A DNA stretch of 64,000 nucleotides from an uncultured Alphaproteobacteria bacterium (GCA_902547955.1 CACCPY010000007.1:1-64000); one strand, 5' to 3'. Positions 8,726 through 19,476 are shown, counted from the stretch's first letter. Numbers and translations: made by a program. The notes: a model not told the origin generated them from the letters alone.

Positions 8726-10786
8726 ATGAATAATTTTAAAAAAAAAAATATTTTCACAGAAATTAATAAAAAAAACTCAGTATTTATTACGAATGTTTGT
8801 ATACATTTCGGAAATAGAGTAATTGACACTTTAATTCACAACCCTCTAACATACATACACAATAATTATAAAGAAAGTTTTGAATTAAAAGAAGTTGGTA
8901 AAATAATCACTTTAGACCTAGAAGTATTAGAGCATGTAAAAAGTTATAATACAAAGTCTCCTTTAACTATAATAACGAAAACACTGTCTAAACAAATTCT
9001 AAAAATTCTTTTTTTCGGAAAGTTTAAATCTTTTTATATTTCAAAATTAGAAATTAATAAAGTTTATAGGATAACAGGTAAACTTCAGTTTTTTTCAAAT
9101 TCCTTTCAATTTATTCATCCAATAAATATTTACAGTAAAAATAATTTAAAGAAATTCGAGGACATTGAACCCAAATATAACCTATCAAGAAAAAAGATAA
9201 ATATAAAAAAATTCAGAGAATTAATTTTATTTAACTTAGAAATTCTTCAGAAATTTAATTTTCCAGAGGAATGGATATCGAAGAAATTTATGAACAATGA
9301 TTGGTACTCTTTTAAAAAATCATTATTACTGATTCACAATCCAAATAAAAATATTTCAAAAAATGAAATTGAACTATTAAGAAAAAGACTAGCCTTCGAC
9401 GAATTACTAGCAAATTTTTTAGTATTCCAAAAATTAAAAAAAAAAAAAAAGGAAACCAATAAATTCTTAATTACTAATTTTATAAATTCTGAGTCTATAA
9501 TCAAAGATTTGGAATTTAAACTTACAAATGATCAATTGTCAGCTTTTGAAGATATAAAAAAGGATATTTCGAGTAATTGTAGAATGTACAGATTAATCCA
9601 GGGAGATGTAGGCTCTGGAAAAACTATTATTTCATTGTTAACTATTTCAGATTTTATTAAAGCTGGTTTTCAATGCGTAATAATGGTGCCGACAGAGGTT
9701 TTAGCTAAACAGCATTTAAAATATTTTCAGACCTATTTATCTAAACTCAACGTCACAATTCAAATTCTTACCAGCAAAACAAAAAATAAAAATGAAATTT
9801 ATAACGGTTTAATTTCAAACAAAATCCAACTACTTATAGGTACTCATTCGGTATATAACGAATCAATAAAGTTTAAAAATTTAGGTTTGGTCGTAATAGA
9901 TGAACAACATAAGTTTGGTGTCAGACAAAGAATAAATTTGATTCAAAAATCAATTAATTGTCATACTTTGATAATGTCTGCAACACCAATTCCAAGAAGT
10001 CTGTCTTTTGCCTTATATGGTGAAATAGACGTTTCAACTATCAAAACAAAACCAAAAAATCGAAAAGCAGTTTTAACATCTATTATTAGTTCTTCCAAAA
10101 TAAAAGATCTTATAGAAGGGATAAGAAGAAAAATTAAAAATAATGAGCAGGTTTTTTGGGTATTACCAATTATAGGCGAAGAGGAAAACGATGATGAAAA
10201 TGAGACAGCAATTTCTAGATTTAAATATCTTTCCAAAATATTTAAAAATAAGGTAACTATTATTCATGGAAGAATGAACAAGGAGGATATTGATTTTAAT
10301 ATGAATTCCTTTCTTGAAAAGAAAAAAATGATTCTGGTTTCGACAACTGTAATCGAGGTTGGGGTAAATATTCCTTCAGCAACCCTGATGATAATCGAGA
10401 ATGCAAACAGATTTGGATTATCACAACTTCACCAATTGAGAGGAAGGGTTGCAAGAGGGAACTTGCAAAGTCATTGTATCTTAATTCATAATCAGAATTT
10501 ATCAGAAAACTCAAAAAAAAGATTAGTAATTTTAAAAAATTCAAATGATGGTTTTGAAATTGCTGAAAAAGATTTATTTTTAAGGGGTTCTGGAGATTTT
10601 TTTGGGACAAATCAGTCTGGTTTACCTAAATGGAGATTTTTCACACCCTATAAAGACCTTGATTTTCTTGAAAAAACAAAAATTAACTGTGAAGAAATAT
10701 TAGTCAAAAAAAACTTAAAAGTGTGTGATTTACTAATAAATATATTTTATAGAAAGATTGATTTTACTAATTTTTTTTCACCTTAG
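8726..10786 (+). CDS. recG: ATP-dependent DNA helicase RecG
   Basis: Branched-DNA helicase that reverses stalled forks and processes recombination intermediates; 686 residues, family length. The N-terminal wedge/OB domain (about 1-250) is poorly conserved, with a K11 run near residue 237. The helicase core is canonical: Walker A GDVGSGKT near 292, motif GTHSVY, DEQHKFGVRQR near 391, SATPIPRSL, and QLHQLRGRVARG near 570. The C-terminal LFLRGSGDFFGTNQSGLP is a RecG hallmark. It converges with the DUF502 gene, overlapping it by 20 bases at the 3' ends. Divergent from sdhE-mfd. Confidence 0.97.
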   Translation: MNNFKKKNIFTEINKKNSVFITNVCIHFGNRVIDTLIHNPLTYIHNNYKESFELKEVGKIITLDLEVLEHVKSYNTKSPLTIITKTLSKQILKILFFGKFKSFYISKLEINKVYRITGKLQFFSNSFQFIHPINIYSKNNLKKFEDIEPKYNLSRKKINIKKFRELILFNLEILQKFNFPEEWISKKFMNNDWYSFKKSLLLIHNPNKNISKNEIELLRKRLAFDELLANFLVFQKLKKKKKETNKFLITNFINSESIIKDLEFKLTNDQLSAFEDIKKDISSNCRMYRLIQGDVGSGKTIISLLTISDFIKAGFQCVIMVPTEVLAKQHLKYFQTYLSKLNVTIQILTSKTKNKNEIYNGLISNKIQLLIGTHSVYNESIKFKNLGLVVIDEQHKFGVRQRINLIQKSINCHTLIMSATPIPRSLSFALYGEIDVSTIKTKPKNRKAVLTSIISSSKIKDLIEGIRRKIKNNEQVFWVLPIIGEEENDDENETAISRFKYLSKIFKNKVTIIHGRMNKEDIDFNMNSFLEKKKMILVSTTVIEVGVNIPSATLMIIENANRFGLSQLHQLRGRVARGNLQSHCILIHNQNLSENSKKRLVILKNSNDGFEIAEKDLFLRGSGDFFGTNQSGLPKWRFFTPYKDLDFLEKTKINCEEILVKKNLKVCDLLINIFYRKIDFTNFFSP

Positions 10787-11387
10787 AATTTAAAGGTATT
10801 ATCCCCGCAGAAACAATTGTTTTTACAGTTTCGTCAATATTTGTATTTAGATATTTTAACTGACTTTTAGGAACTAATAGTAAAAATCCAGATGTAGGAT
10901 TCGGAGTTGTTGGTACAAATACGTTTACCATTTGAGTTTTAATCTTATTTTTAATAACTCCTTTGACTTGACCTGTTGTAAATCCTATGACCCAAACCCC
11001 TTTTCTAGGATACTCCATTAAAACTGCTTCTCTGAAAGCATTTGAGTTACTCTGAAGTATCGTCTCAAGAATTTGTTTAATGGTATTATAGAATACTTTC
11101 ACCAGTGGAATTTTATTTAAGATAAAGTCTGTTTTTTTTAAAATATATGATCCAAAAAAATTCGCAGCTATGAATCCAATAAAGACTAAAAAGATGACCA
11201 AAACTATAAGACCTAATCCAGGTACATCCCTTGGTAAATAAGTATTTGGATTTAGGTACAAAGGTAGTAAGGGAGTGATTAGTCTATCAAATATTCTTAC
11301 AAGAGAAATAACTATCCAAAATGTAATTACAACAGGTGCTGTTACAAGTATTCCTGTAAATAAATAGTTCTTGAGTTTAGCTAACAT
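10767..11387 (-). CDS. DUF502 family membrane protein
   Basis: Integral membrane protein of 206 residues with two strong transmembrane segments (about 9-32 and 56-80) and a cytoplasmic or periplasmic C-terminal half. It fits DUF502: a start like LKNYLFTGILVTAPVVITFW, a central PLVKVFYNTIKQILETI, then FREAVLMEYPRKGVWVIGF and a VFVPTTPNPTSGFLLLVPK segment that is the family hallmark. I use ATG 11387; an in-frame TTG at 11402 would add five residues. In many alphaproteobacteria it sits beside recG, as here. The 3' end overlaps recG by 20 bases. Function unknown, though the family is suspected to act in membrane homeostasis. Confidence 0.88.
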   Translation of the reverse strand: MLAKLKNYLFTGILVTAPVVITFWIVISLVRIFDRLITPLLPLYLNPNTYLPRDVPGLGLIVLVIFLVFIGFIAANFFGSYILKKTDFILNKIPLVKVFYNTIKQILETILQSNSNAFREAVLMEYPRKGVWVIGFTTGQVKGVIKNKIKTQMVNVFVPTTPNPTSGFLLLVPKSQLKYLNTNIDETVKTIVSAGIIPLNSKVKKN

Positions 11388-11406
11388 ACACCCGAATAAC
11401 AAATTA

Positions 11407-11482
11407 TGGCACGCCCGATGAGGCTCGAACTCATGACAACTCCCTTAAAAGGGGAGTGCTCTACCAACTGAGCTACGGGCGC
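11407..11482 (-). tRNA. tRNA-Lys (anticodon UUU)
   Basis: A complete cloverleaf of 76 bases on the minus strand. The acceptor stem GCGCCCG pairs with CGGGCGT (one G-U at the end). The D-loop carries AGCTCAGTTGGTAGAGC, the anticodon stem CTCCC/GGGAG closes the loop CTTTTAA with anticodon TTT, and the T-arm has GTTCGAGCC. The CCA end is encoded (11407-11409). This tRNA reads AAA/AAG, the dominant lysine codons in this lysine-rich proteome. Confidence 0.97.
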
Positions 11483-11545
11483 ATACTCATTTATTAATTA
11501 GGATATAATGAAATTATAAATAATAAACAACTAAAAATTAAAAAA

Positions 11546-12073
11546 TTACTTTACTCTCATTGTTATGATTTTGGTAGGGTTGCTTAAAACTTGACCATTT
11601 TGACCTTTACCTGCAGGAATTCTATCAATTAGATTCATCCCCTGAATAACTTTACCCCAAGCAGTGTATTGTCCATCCAAAAATGGATGTGAATCATAAC
11701 AGATAAAAAATTGACTATCAGCTGAGTTAATTTCGTTGCTCCTTGCCATGGAAACAATACCTCTCTCATGTTTAATATCATTAAATTCCGCGACTATGTT
11801 TTTACCACTACCGCCTGTACCATTTCCATTAGGGTCACCTCCTTGAGCCATAAAACCTGTGATAACCCTATGAAATGTTAATCCATCATAGAATCCTTTA
11901 TTGCTAAGCTCAACAATTCTTTTTACAGTTTTAGGAGCTTTTTCTGGATAGGTTTCAATAACAACCAAACCTTTATCTAGAAGCATATGTATTTTTGGTT
12001 TTTCTTGAGATGAAGCAGAACTAAAAATAAAAAAACCAGCGAAAATTGATATTAATCTTTTTAAAAAATTCAT
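11546..12073 (-). CDS. ppiA: Exported cyclophilin-type peptidyl-prolyl isomerase
   Basis: Cyclophilin of 175 residues with an N-terminal signal peptide (about 1-22, ending SSASSQE), so it most likely folds proteins in the periplasm. Catalytic motifs are present: FHRVITGFMAQGGD with the active-site Arg, SADSQFFICYDSHPFLDGQYTAWG split over about residues 115-140 with the usual Trp, and GKVIQGMNLIDRI. The start ATG overlaps the coaD stop by four bases (ATGA). The order gyrA-coaD-ppi is widespread in alphaproteobacteria; usually a second cyclophilin follows, and here a spacer and tRNA-Lys follow instead. Confidence 0.94.
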   Translation of the reverse strand: MNFLKRLISIFAGFFIFSSASSQEKPKIHMLLDKGLVVIETYPEKAPKTVKRIVELSNKGFYDGLTFHRVITGFMAQGGDPNGNGTGGSGKNIVAEFNDIKHERGIVSMARSNEINSADSQFFICYDSHPFLDGQYTAWGKVIQGMNLIDRIPAGKGQNGQVLSNPTKIITMRVK

Positions 12074-12591
12074 TCTTTTTTTCCTTCCATTTTCTTTTTA
12101 AACATTTCTATTACATTATCAGGTACAAAATTTTTTATCTCTCCATCATAAAATGCAACCTCCTTTACAAATCTAGCTGATGTAAGTTGAAGATTCTCAG
12201 ATGCCATCAAAAAAATTGTTTCAATTGATGGTTCTAACTTAGAATTCATTCCAGCCATTTGAAATTCATACTCAAAATCTGCAACTGCTCTTAATCCTCG
12301 AATTATTACTTTTGCCCCTGATTTTTTTGCGTGATCAACCAAAAGATTATCGAAACCAACAACCTCGATGACACATTCATTTGGACTCACTTTTTTTAAT
12401 GACTCCTTAACCATAATTATTCTTTCTTCGATAGAAAAGAAAGGTTTTTTATGTGTATTTTCTGCAACACTAACCACTAACTTATTTACTATATGAGTTG
12501 CTCTTGTGATAATATCTAAATGTCCAAAAGTTACTGGATCAAATGTTCCTGGGTATATGCCAGTTATTATCGAGCTAGTCCGATTATTCAT
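12070..12591 (-). CDS. coaD: Phosphopantetheine adenylyltransferase CoaD
   Basis: Penultimate step of coenzyme A biosynthesis: 4'-phosphopantetheine plus ATP gives dephospho-CoA and pyrophosphate. 173 residues. The nucleotidyltransferase motif [13 protein letters not shown] with its TxGH-type core is at 15-27, [18 protein letters not shown] lies at about 95-113, and the C-terminal [12 protein letters not shown] replaces the more usual ISSxxVRE pattern. It starts 8 bases inside the end of gyrA and overlaps the cyclophilin gene by four bases, so gyrA-coaD-ppi reads as one operon. Length is at the usual 160-175. Confidence 0.95.
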   Translation of the reverse strand: MNNRTSSIITGIYPGTFDPVTFGHLDIITRATHIVNKLVVSVAENTHKKPFFSIEERIIMVKESLKKVSPNECVIEVVGFDNLLVDHAKKSGAKVIIRGLRAVADFEYEFQMAGMNSKLEPSIETIFLMASENLQLTSARFVKEVAFYDGEIKNFVPDNVIEMFKKKMEGKKE

Positions 12592-15238
12592 TTTCTTCTA
12601 ATTTAGCTACAGAAACAACTTTTTCTTCGTCAGATACATTGAAAAGTGTAACTCCTTGAGTCTGTCTTCCCGCTATTCTTATATCATTTACTGGGCATCT
12701 GATCAATTTCCCTTTATCAGTTACTAGCATTAATTGATCATTATCAGTAATCGGAAATGATGCTACAACCTGACTTCCGTTCCTTTCACCTAATTGCATG
12801 TTTGCGATTCCAACACCACCACGATTAGTTTTTCTGTATTCAAAGGCAGAACTTCTTTTTCCAAAACCTTTGTCAGTTACGCTCAGAATAAATTCCTCAT
12901 TTTCTTTCAAAATATTAAACTTTTCTTCACTTAAAAGACTCATATCATATTTTTCATTTTTTCGGACTAGAGAACTCACTCTTAAATATTCATTTCTTTC
13001 CTCTACATCAAAGTCAATGCCATTTAAGATTGCCAAGGAAATAACGGAATCATTTTTTGCCAATCTTACTCCTCTGACACCAACCGATGAACGACCAGAA
13101 AAAATTCTTAAATCCTTACAACCAAACCTTATACATTTTCCTAGTTTAGTAGACATAAAAATATTATCTTTTTCCGAACAAATTATTACGTTCACTAACT
13201 CATCACCTTCTTTAAGTTTCATGGCAATCTTTCCATTAGCATTGATATTATGAAAATCAGTGAGTCTATTTCTTCTTATATTTCCTGTCGAGGTTGCAAA
13301 AATGATGTTGTTTTTGTCATCTGATTGATCATAAGGCATAGTTGCAGTAATTTTTTCACCAGATCTCAACGGCAAAATATTGACTAAAGCCTTTCCTTTT
13401 GACGTAGGGCTACCTGTTGGAATTTTATATGTTTTAAGTTTATAAACTATTCCTAAAGATGAGAAAAAAAGTAAAGGTGTTAATGTGTTAACTACGAAAA
13501 CTTTGTTAACGTAGTCCTCTTCTTTTGTAGTCATTCCCGCTCTACCTTTACCACCCCTTCTTTGAGATCTGTAAGAGTTTAAAGGAACCCTTTTAATATA
13601 TCCAGTATTTGTGAAAGTAACCACTACTTCTTCCGAGGTAATAAGTGATTCATCATCAATAATTTCTTCACTTTCAGAAATTTCTGTTCTTCTAGGTGAT
13701 AAAAATTTTTCATTAATTTCAGTAAGCTCTTTTGTTAACTCATTATTAAGTCTAACTTTAGAGGAAAGAATGTCTAAATAGTCTGCAATAAGTGAAACAC
13801 ATTCTTTTAAATCATCAATTAGTTTTACTCTTTCAAGATTAGTTAAACGACTCAGTTTTATTTCTAAAATTGATTTTGCTTGAGAATCACTTAATTTAAA
13901 ATGATTCTCGGATATCAATTCATTATTATCCGATTTAATAAAATCCAACAAAAACTTATCAGCTGGTATTTTCCATTTAAATGCAATTAACTTTTCTCTT
14001 GCATCATTTGTATCGTTAGACGATTTAATAATATCAATCACCTTATCAATGTTTTCCAGTGCAATCGATAAACCTAAAAGGATATGAGCTTTTTCTCTTG
14101 TTTTCCTTAAATGAAATTTTGTCCTTTTAAAAATAACATCTTTTCTGAAATCTATAAAAAGCTGTATTGATCTTTTTAGATTCAATAACTCTGGAACGCC
14201 TTTGTTTAGTGCAAGCATATTAATACCAAATGAAGTTTGAAGTGAGGTAAATTTATATAGTTGATTTAAAATCACTTCAGATTGAACATCTCTTTTTAAC
14301 TCAATTACAATTCTAACCCCTTCTCTATTAGACTCATCTCTGAGTTCAGATATACCATCAATAATTTTATCTCTTGCTACTCTAGCTATGTTTTCAATCA
14401 ATTGAGATTTTTTTATGGCAAAAGGAATTTCGGAAACAATAATACTCTCTCTATTTTTTTTAGTATTTTCTATTGATGTTTTTCCCCTAATAAGAATGGA
14501 ACCCTTTCCAGTTAAATATGCACTTTTAATTCCGCTATTTCCTACAATTATACCTCCAGTTGGAAAATCAGGTCCTTTGACATATTGAATTAGCTCATCT
14601 GAACTGATATCAGGGTTTTCAACGTATTTACAGCAGGCATTAATTACCTCTGATGGGCAATGGGGAGGTATCTTTGTAGCCATACCTACTGCTATGCCCT
14701 CCGAACCATTTATCAATAAATTTGGAAATTCAGCAGGTAATAACTCTGGCTCAAGAGTTGAACCGTCATAATTTTCCTTAAATGACACTGTTTCGTTATT
14801 GATATCGTTAATCAGATATGAAGATATATTTGATAACCTAGCCTCAGTGTACCTCATTGCAGCTGCAGAATCCCCATCCATCGAACCAAAGTTTCCTTGA
14901 CCTTCAACCAATGGAACACGCATACTAAAGTCTTGAGCCAGTCTGACCATAGCATCATAGATAGCTGAATCTCCATGCGGATGATACTTACCCATCACAT
15001 CACCTACAATCCTTGCAGACTTTCTAGACGGTTTACTTGATACGTATCCCGCCTCATTCATTGCATAAATAATTCTTCTATGAACTGGCTTAAGTCCATC
15101 ACATACATCAGGCAATGCTCTAGAAACAATTACACTCATTGCATAGTCTAAAAAAGAACTTTGCATCTCTTTTTCAATATCTATGTGCTCAAGCTTTTTT
15201 AAATTATTTAAATCTTCTGGGTTTGAATCGTCTATCAT
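12584..15238 (-). CDS. gyrA: DNA gyrase subunit A
   Basis: Type IIA topoisomerase subunit that breaks and rejoins DNA during negative supercoiling; works as A2B2 with GyrB. 884 residues. The catalytic tyrosine sits in RYTEARLS at about residue 130, downstream of [12 protein letters not shown] (the quinolone-resistance region). The GyrA box QRRGGKG near 560 distinguishes gyrase from topoisomerase IV ParC. Six beta-propeller blades of the C-terminal wrapping domain follow. It lies 12 bases after ssb and overlaps coaD by 8. Confidence 0.98.
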   Translation of the reverse strand: MIDDSNPEDLNNLKKLEHIDIEKEMQSSFLDYAMSVIVSRALPDVCDGLKPVHRRIIYAMNEAGYVSSKPSRKSARIVGDVMGKYHPHGDSAIYDAMVRLAQDFSMRVPLVEGQGNFGSMDGDSAAAMRYTEARLSNISSYLINDINNETVSFKENYDGSTLEPELLPAEFPNLLINGSEGIAVGMATKIPPHCPSEVINACCKYVENPDISSDELIQYVKGPDFPTGGIIVGNSGIKSAYLTGKGSILIRGKTSIENTKKNRESIIVSEIPFAIKKSQLIENIARVARDKIIDGISELRDESNREGVRIVIELKRDVQSEVILNQLYKFTSLQTSFGINMLALNKGVPELLNLKRSIQLFIDFRKDVIFKRTKFHLRKTREKAHILLGLSIALENIDKVIDIIKSSNDTNDAREKLIAFKWKIPADKFLLDFIKSDNNELISENHFKLSDSQAKSILEIKLSRLTNLERVKLIDDLKECVSLIADYLDILSSKVRLNNELTKELTEINEKFLSPRRTEISESEEIIDDESLITSEEVVVTFTNTGYIKRVPLNSYRSQRRGGKGRAGMTTKEEDYVNKVFVVNTLTPLLFFSSLGIVYKLKTYKIPTGSPTSKGKALVNILPLRSGEKITATMPYDQSDDKNNIIFATSTGNIRRNRLTDFHNINANGKIAMKLKEGDELVNVIICSEKDNIFMSTKLGKCIRFGCKDLRIFSGRSSVGVRGVRLAKNDSVISLAILNGIDFDVEERNEYLRVSSLVRKNEKYDMSLLSEEKFNILKENEEFILSVTDKGFGKRSSAFEYRKTNRGGVGIANMQLGERNGSQVVASFPITDNDQLMLVTDKGKLIRCPVNDIRIAGRQTQGVTLFNVSDEEKVVSVAKLEENE

Positions 15239-15250
15239 TTATTATTTACT

Positions 15251-15718
15251 TTAAAAAGGAACTTCATCATCAATATCAACACCTTGGATATTATCTTCTG
15301 TTTTTTTTGATTCAAATGAATTCTCTAGACTTGGAGAGGAAATATTATTTCCGTCAAAATTTTCACCTCTATTATCAACCATTGTTAATTGGCAATTGTA
15401 TCCTTGTAGAACTATTTCAGTTATATACTTTTCTAAACCTGACTGATCAGTATATTTCCTAGTATTAATCTGTCCTTCAATATAAATCAATGAACCCTTC
15501 TTAATATATTTTTCGACAATTTCTGCTAAACCAGCAGAAAAGATTACAACTTTATGCCATTCAGTCTTTTCTTTTTTTTCGCTAGTATTCTTGTCTTTCC
15601 AACTCTCACTGGTAGCTAACGAAAATCTTGCAATTTTTTTCCCATCCTGTGATACCCTAATTTCAGGGTCTGCACCTAATCTTCCTAACAATATTACTTT
15701 GTTTATTGAACCTGCCAT
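15251..15718 (-). CDS. ssb: Single-stranded DNA-binding protein
   Basis: SSB of 155 residues protecting single-stranded DNA in replication and repair. The N-terminal OB fold starts with AGSINKVILLGRLGADPEIR and contains WHKVVIF and KGSLIYIEGQINTRKYTD. A flexible linker follows (about 115-145), and the acidic C-terminal tail DIDDEVPF is the partner-binding tip that contacts helicases, polymerases and repair proteins. It starts at ATG 15718, 68 bases from the divergent uvrA; I looked for an alphaproteobacterial SOS box (GTTC-N7-GTTC) in that spacer and saw none. ssb next to uvrA and upstream of gyrA is a common order in this class. Confidence 0.97.
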   Translation of the reverse strand: MAGSINKVILLGRLGADPEIRVSQDGKKIARFSLATSESWKDKNTSEKKEKTEWHKVVIFSAGLAEIVEKYIKKGSLIYIEGQINTRKYTDQSGLEKYITEIVLQGYNCQLTMVDNRGENFDGNNISSPSLENSFESKKTEDNIQGVDIDDEVPF

Positions 15719-15786
15719 TTTAATTAGATAAATAAGTATTAAATAATATCATAGTTTAACTAAATTACACCATTGAATAAACAAAA

Positions 15787-18615
15787 ATGAATAAAAAAAT
15801 TACGACTGATTTTATTAAAATCACAAGGGCTAGGCAACACAACCTCAAAAATATTAGTCTCCAAATCCCCAAAAATAAATTTGTTGTAATTACAGGATTA
15901 TCAGGTTCCGGAAAATCATCTCTTGCATTTGATACAATTTATGCGGAAGGTCAAAGAAGATACGTTGAGAGTCTTTCTTCATATGCAAGGCAATTTTTAA
16001 ATATGATGGAAAAGCCTGATGTTGACTTGATCGAAGGCCTTTCCCCTTCAATCTCTATCGATCAAAAAACTACTTCTAAAAATCCTAGGTCTACAGTTGG
16101 AACTGTTACAGAAATATATGACTATTTCAGAGTTTTATTTGCTAGAATTGGAATTCCTTATTCTCCAGAAACAGGCAAAGAAATTAAATCAATGAGTGTT
16201 GGAGAAATTGTTGATGATTTTTTTAAAATGGATAAAAAATCAAATTATTTACTCCTTTCACCAATTGTCAAAAACAGGAAGGGTGAATTTAAAAAAGAAT
16301 TACTTAATTTAGTTAAAAAAGGGTTTGTGAGATTCAGGATTGATGGTGAGATTGTTACCTCTGAAAATATTCCAGAACTAAAAAAAAATATTAAACATAA
16401 TATTGAAGTTGTTGTGGACCGAGTATTAATTGATGAAAAATATAAAAAACGAATTACCCAATCAATAGAAACTGCTTTAAACCTATCAGATGGTTTGATT
16501 TATTTTTATGATATAAAGAATAAAAAGAATCATATATTTTCTTCAAAATTTGCTTGCCCAATTTCAGGTTTTACAATCGAGGAAATAGAACCAAGATTGT
16601 TCTCTTTTAATAGTCCAAATGGAGCATGTGACAGTTGTGATGGGCTAGGTTACAATGAAAAATTTGATCCAGATTTAGTTATTGGTAACGAAGATCAATC
16701 AATGAGGGATGGTGTGATTTTACCACTGAATAAAAATAACCAATTTTATAAAGAGTTTACATTAGAAATTGCTAAACATTGCCGTGTGAACCCGAATACC
16801 CCATGGAAAAAAATTGACGAAGAGGATAAAAAGAAAATTTTATACGGAAACAATCAAATGATAAACTTTTTCAACACATACACAGGTTGGAGTTACAATA
16901 AATTGTTTAACGGTGTGATAGGTTTTTTAGAAAACAAACTTAAAAGATCTGATTTATGGCAAAGAGAAGAATTAGGAAAATATTTAACAAAATTTACTTG
17001 CGAGGAATGCGAAGGTTCAAGATTAAAAAAAGAGGCTTTATCTATAAAAATTGACAAGTGTGATATTAACTATGTTTCGCAATTATCTATAGAAAAAGCA
17101 CTTAAATGGTTTCAAAAATTAGATCATAAACTATCAAGTTATCAAAAAGAAATTGCCTCAAATATTTTAAAAGAAATTATAGATCGACTTTCTTTCTTAA
17201 ATAATGTAGGGCTTAATTACTTACAACTTTCTAGAAGTTCAGCTACCCTTTCTGGTGGAGAAAGTCAAAGAATAAGGCTAGCATCTCAGATTGGATCAGG
17301 GTTAACTGGAGTGTTATACGTGTTAGATGAACCTTCCATTGGCCTTCATCAAAGAGATAATAAGAAGTTAATAAAAACTTTAAAAAAATTAAGAGATTTG
17401 GGAAACTCTGTAATTGTTGTTGAACATGATGAAGAAACTATTTTAGAATCCGATTATGTCATAGACATAGGAGTTGGAGCTGGGATAAATGGTGGAAACG
17501 TGGTTGCCACAGGGAAACCATCAGTGATAAAAAAAAATAAAAAAAGTATCACAGGTCAATATTTATCAAAAGACCTAAACATAAAAGTTGAAAAACAAAA
17601 TTCAAGAAATAGTAATAACTTCATTGAACTTAAGGGGGCTAAAGGAAATAATTTGAAGGATATAAAGATTAAATTTCCTTTAAATAAGTTTATTAGTGTT
17701 ACCGGTGTGTCAGGAGGTGGCAAATCATCTTTAATCATTGAAACTTTATACAAAGGTCTTTCAAAAATAAAAAATAATTCTAACGAAAAATCATTATCGT
17801 TCGTATCACTCTCAGGTGCTGAATACATAGATAAAATTATTCAAATAGATCAAAGTCCAATTGGAAGAACACCTCGATCAAATCCTGCAACTTACACTGG
17901 CTGTTTTACATTTATCAGAGAATGGTACTCAAATTTACCAGAGGCAAAATCAAGAGGTTATAAACCAGGAAGATTTTCTTTTAATGTTAAAGGGGGAAGA
18001 TGTGAAAATTGTCAGGGAGACGGTGTAATTAGAATAGAAATGCATTTTCTTGCAGATGTTTTTGTTAAATGTGATTTGTGTAAAGGAGAAAGATTTAATA
18101 GAGAAACATTAGAAATAAAGTTTAAAAATAAAAATATTTCAGATGTACTGAACATGACTGTTGAAGAAGGTTTAAGCTTCTTTAAAGCTATCCCATCAAT
18201 ATCTTCTAAACTTGAAACATTGAAAAAAGTTGGTTTAGAATACATTAAAATTGGGCAATCTGCTACAACTCTCTCTGGGGGAGAGGCGCAAAGAATAAAA
18301 CTAGCCAAAGAATTATCAAAAAGAGCCACTGGTAAAACACTTTATATCCTTGATGAGCCTACAACTGGTCTACATCCTCATGATGTTAAGAAATTATTAG
18401 AAATACTTCACAAATTTGTTGAAAAAAAGAACACTGTTATTGTTATAGAGCATAATTTAGACGTAATAAAGTCATCAGACTGGGTAATTGATTTAGGTCC
18501 AGAGGGAGGAGAAAAAGGCGGATTCGTTCTTTTTGAAGGAGAAGTACAGAAGTTATTAACTGATGTGAATAACGATACTGCACAATGTTTAACTGAATAC
18601 ATAAGAGGGGTTTAG
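15787..18615 (+). CDS. uvrA: Excinuclease ABC subunit UvrA
   Basis: Damage-recognition ATPase of nucleotide excision repair, 942 residues. Two ABC ATPase modules: Walker [10 protein letters not shown] at 37-45 and GVSGGGKSS near 640, signature [12 protein letters not shown] near 490 and [12 protein letters not shown] near 830, Walker [13 protein letters not shown] and [12 protein letters not shown]. Zinc sites are visible: a CxxC pair in [10 protein letters not shown], and CENCQGDG paired with [10 protein letters not shown]. The start ATG follows a very AT-rich spacer. Mfd in this window is its partner in transcription-coupled repair. Full length. Confidence 0.98.
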   Translation: MNKKITTDFIKITRARQHNLKNISLQIPKNKFVVITGLSGSGKSSLAFDTIYAEGQRRYVESLSSYARQFLNMMEKPDVDLIEGLSPSISIDQKTTSKNPRSTVGTVTEIYDYFRVLFARIGIPYSPETGKEIKSMSVGEIVDDFFKMDKKSNYLLLSPIVKNRKGEFKKELLNLVKKGFVRFRIDGEIVTSENIPELKKNIKHNIEVVVDRVLIDEKYKKRITQSIETALNLSDGLIYFYDIKNKKNHIFSSKFACPISGFTIEEIEPRLFSFNSPNGACDSCDGLGYNEKFDPDLVIGNEDQSMRDGVILPLNKNNQFYKEFTLEIAKHCRVNPNTPWKKIDEEDKKKILYGNNQMINFFNTYTGWSYNKLFNGVIGFLENKLKRSDLWQREELGKYLTKFTCEECEGSRLKKEALSIKIDKCDINYVSQLSIEKALKWFQKLDHKLSSYQKEIASNILKEIIDRLSFLNNVGLNYLQLSRSSATLSGGESQRIRLASQIGSGLTGVLYVLDEPSIGLHQRDNKKLIKTLKKLRDLGNSVIVVEHDEETILESDYVIDIGVGAGINGGNVVATGKPSVIKKNKKSITGQYLSKDLNIKVEKQNSRNSNNFIELKGAKGNNLKDIKIKFPLNKFISVTGVSGGGKSSLIIETLYKGLSKIKNNSNEKSLSFVSLSGAEYIDKIIQIDQSPIGRTPRSNPATYTGCFTFIREWYSNLPEAKSRGYKPGRFSFNVKGGRCENCQGDGVIRIEMHFLADVFVKCDLCKGERFNRETLEIKFKNKNISDVLNMTVEEGLSFFKAIPSISSKLETLKKVGLEYIKIGQSATTLSGGEAQRIKLAKELSKRATGKTLYILDEPTTGLHPHDVKKLLEILHKFVEKKNTVIVIEHNLDVIKSSDWVIDLGPEGGEKGGFVLFEGEVQKLLTDVNNDTAQCLTEYIRGV

Positions 18616-18784
18616 TTTTTAAATCCTTTTTTGCTGCCTTTATAATTGGGTGTTCTGAGGCTGGGAGAGAGTTTATATCTGATACATTGATGACTATTAT
18701 CTTTTTTAATTCATCAAGTTTCTTATTAATTATTTTTTTTGTAGATGTGAATCTTATAAAATAAGAAAATAATAAATAAGTTAA
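18616..18784 (-). pseudogene. Residual coding signal, probably a decayed gene
   Basis: Between uvrA and the upstream small frame, the minus strand reads a protein-like string in one frame (STKKIINKKLDELKK, then VINVSDINSLPASEHPI, then [10 protein letters not shown]) with no start codon and no stop before uvrA. A second frame ends in a plausible basic tail (GSKKGFKN, stop at about 18619-18621). The small frame 18726-18881 could join the first string by one frameshift near 18750-18760. Mixed-frame protein-like sequence is what a disrupted gene would leave. I do not recognise the family, and chance is possible in a segment this short. Confidence 0.25.
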
Positions 18785-18881
18785 CTATCAAATAACTAAA
18801 GTTTATGTACAAGGTTAATGTTGAGTAAAGAAGTATATTTAGAATAATTATGAATAAGAATCTATGGAGAGTTGTTTTCAT
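18726..18881 (-). CDS. Possible small membrane protein (51 residues)
   Basis: ATG at 18881, stop at 18726. The 51-residue product would have two hydrophobic stretches (about 8-24 and 27-43) with a short basic end (YKIHIYKKNN). It overlaps the end of the upstream 204-residue frame by 20 bases, an arrangement seen for real operon pairs in this genome. No family is recognisable. It could equally be the N-terminal half of a gene broken by a frameshift near 18750, because coding-like sequence continues in another frame. Confidence 0.3.
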   Translation of the reverse strand: MKTTLHRFLFIIILNILLYSTLTLYINFSYLIVNLFIIFLFYKIHIYKKNN

Positions 18882-19476
18882 TTTTATTAAAAAGACATAT
18901 CAATAAATAAAATAAATAGATAGTCTTACTAATTTTTTTTTTTTTTTTTTTTAAAAAAAACTTTAAAAAAATTTTAATAAAAACTTCCTCAAAATGATCA
19001 TTTATTTTTAAACGAGAGTTTGAAAAAAAATCTTGTAACTCATTTCTATTTTTAAAATCTTCTTTGTACATATATTGAAAAAATTGAAAATAAACTGACG
19101 ACAGAAAGTCACTTCCACTGAAACTTATAATAGAATTAAACTCTTTATTTAATTTTTTAAAAGTTTTAAAAATATTTTCTATTTTTTTTTCTTCTAAAGT
19201 CTGAGAAAAATAGTCAATAAAAGTTAAAATTTTTTCTTTTAAGATTGAATCTTTAAATACAATGAAATTTGTTGTTAATTCATTAGTAAAGTTATCAACT
19301 TTGATTTGATCATAAATCCATTTTACTCTAAATTTAATAACTAATATCTCCTCAGTTTGCTTAGGTAAACTAAATAAGTAGTTTTCTAAAAAAAATAAAC
19401 TCCTTACTATTTCATTTTTTTTAAAATAAAATTTTGCTTGTAAATTTCTTACATAAAAAAGATTTCTTGAATTCAC
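18862..19476 (-). CDS. Unrecognised 204-residue protein, maybe remnant of a phytoene-synthase-like factor
   Basis: Predicted helical, lysine- and phenylalanine-rich protein starting at GTG 19476 or further in. No catalytic motif is visible. The opening (FYVRNLQAKFYF, then SLFFLENYLFSLPKQTEEI and IKFRVKWIYDQI) is loosely like the start of NDUFAF6/squalene-phytoene-synthase-like complex I assembly factors, where an Arg-Glu-to-Trp-Trp-Arg segment occupies that place; such genes often lie near secDF in alphaproteobacteria. This is a weak resemblance. The 3' part is encoded by a T20A8 tract, which gives a run of lysines (about residues 177-182) and makes the frame prone to slippage. The gene may be degrading or fast-evolving. 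Confidence 0.4.
   Translation of the reverse strand: MNSRNLFYVRNLQAKFYFKKNEIVRSLFFLENYLFSLPKQTEEILVIKFRVKWIYDQIKVDNFTNELTTNFIVFKDSILKEKILTFIDYFSQTLEEKKIENIFKTFKKLNKEFNSIISFSGSDFLSSVYFQFFQYMYKEDFKNRNELQDFFSNSRLKINDHFEEVFIKIFLKFFLKKKKKKISKTIYLFYLLICLFNKNENNSP
18933..18960. repeat. T20A8 homopolymer tract
   Basis: Twenty consecutive T (18933-18952) followed directly by eight A (18953-18960). This is the longest homopolymer I noticed in the window. It lies inside the 3' part of the 204-residue minus-strand frame, where it encodes lysines. Such a tract is an assembly, replication and transcription slippage hotspot. Confidence 0.9.

Noticed and set aside
15719-15786. SOS (LexA) box between ssb and uvrA
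   Set aside because: I looked for GTTC-N7-GTTC or its complement in the 68-base spacer and did not see it.
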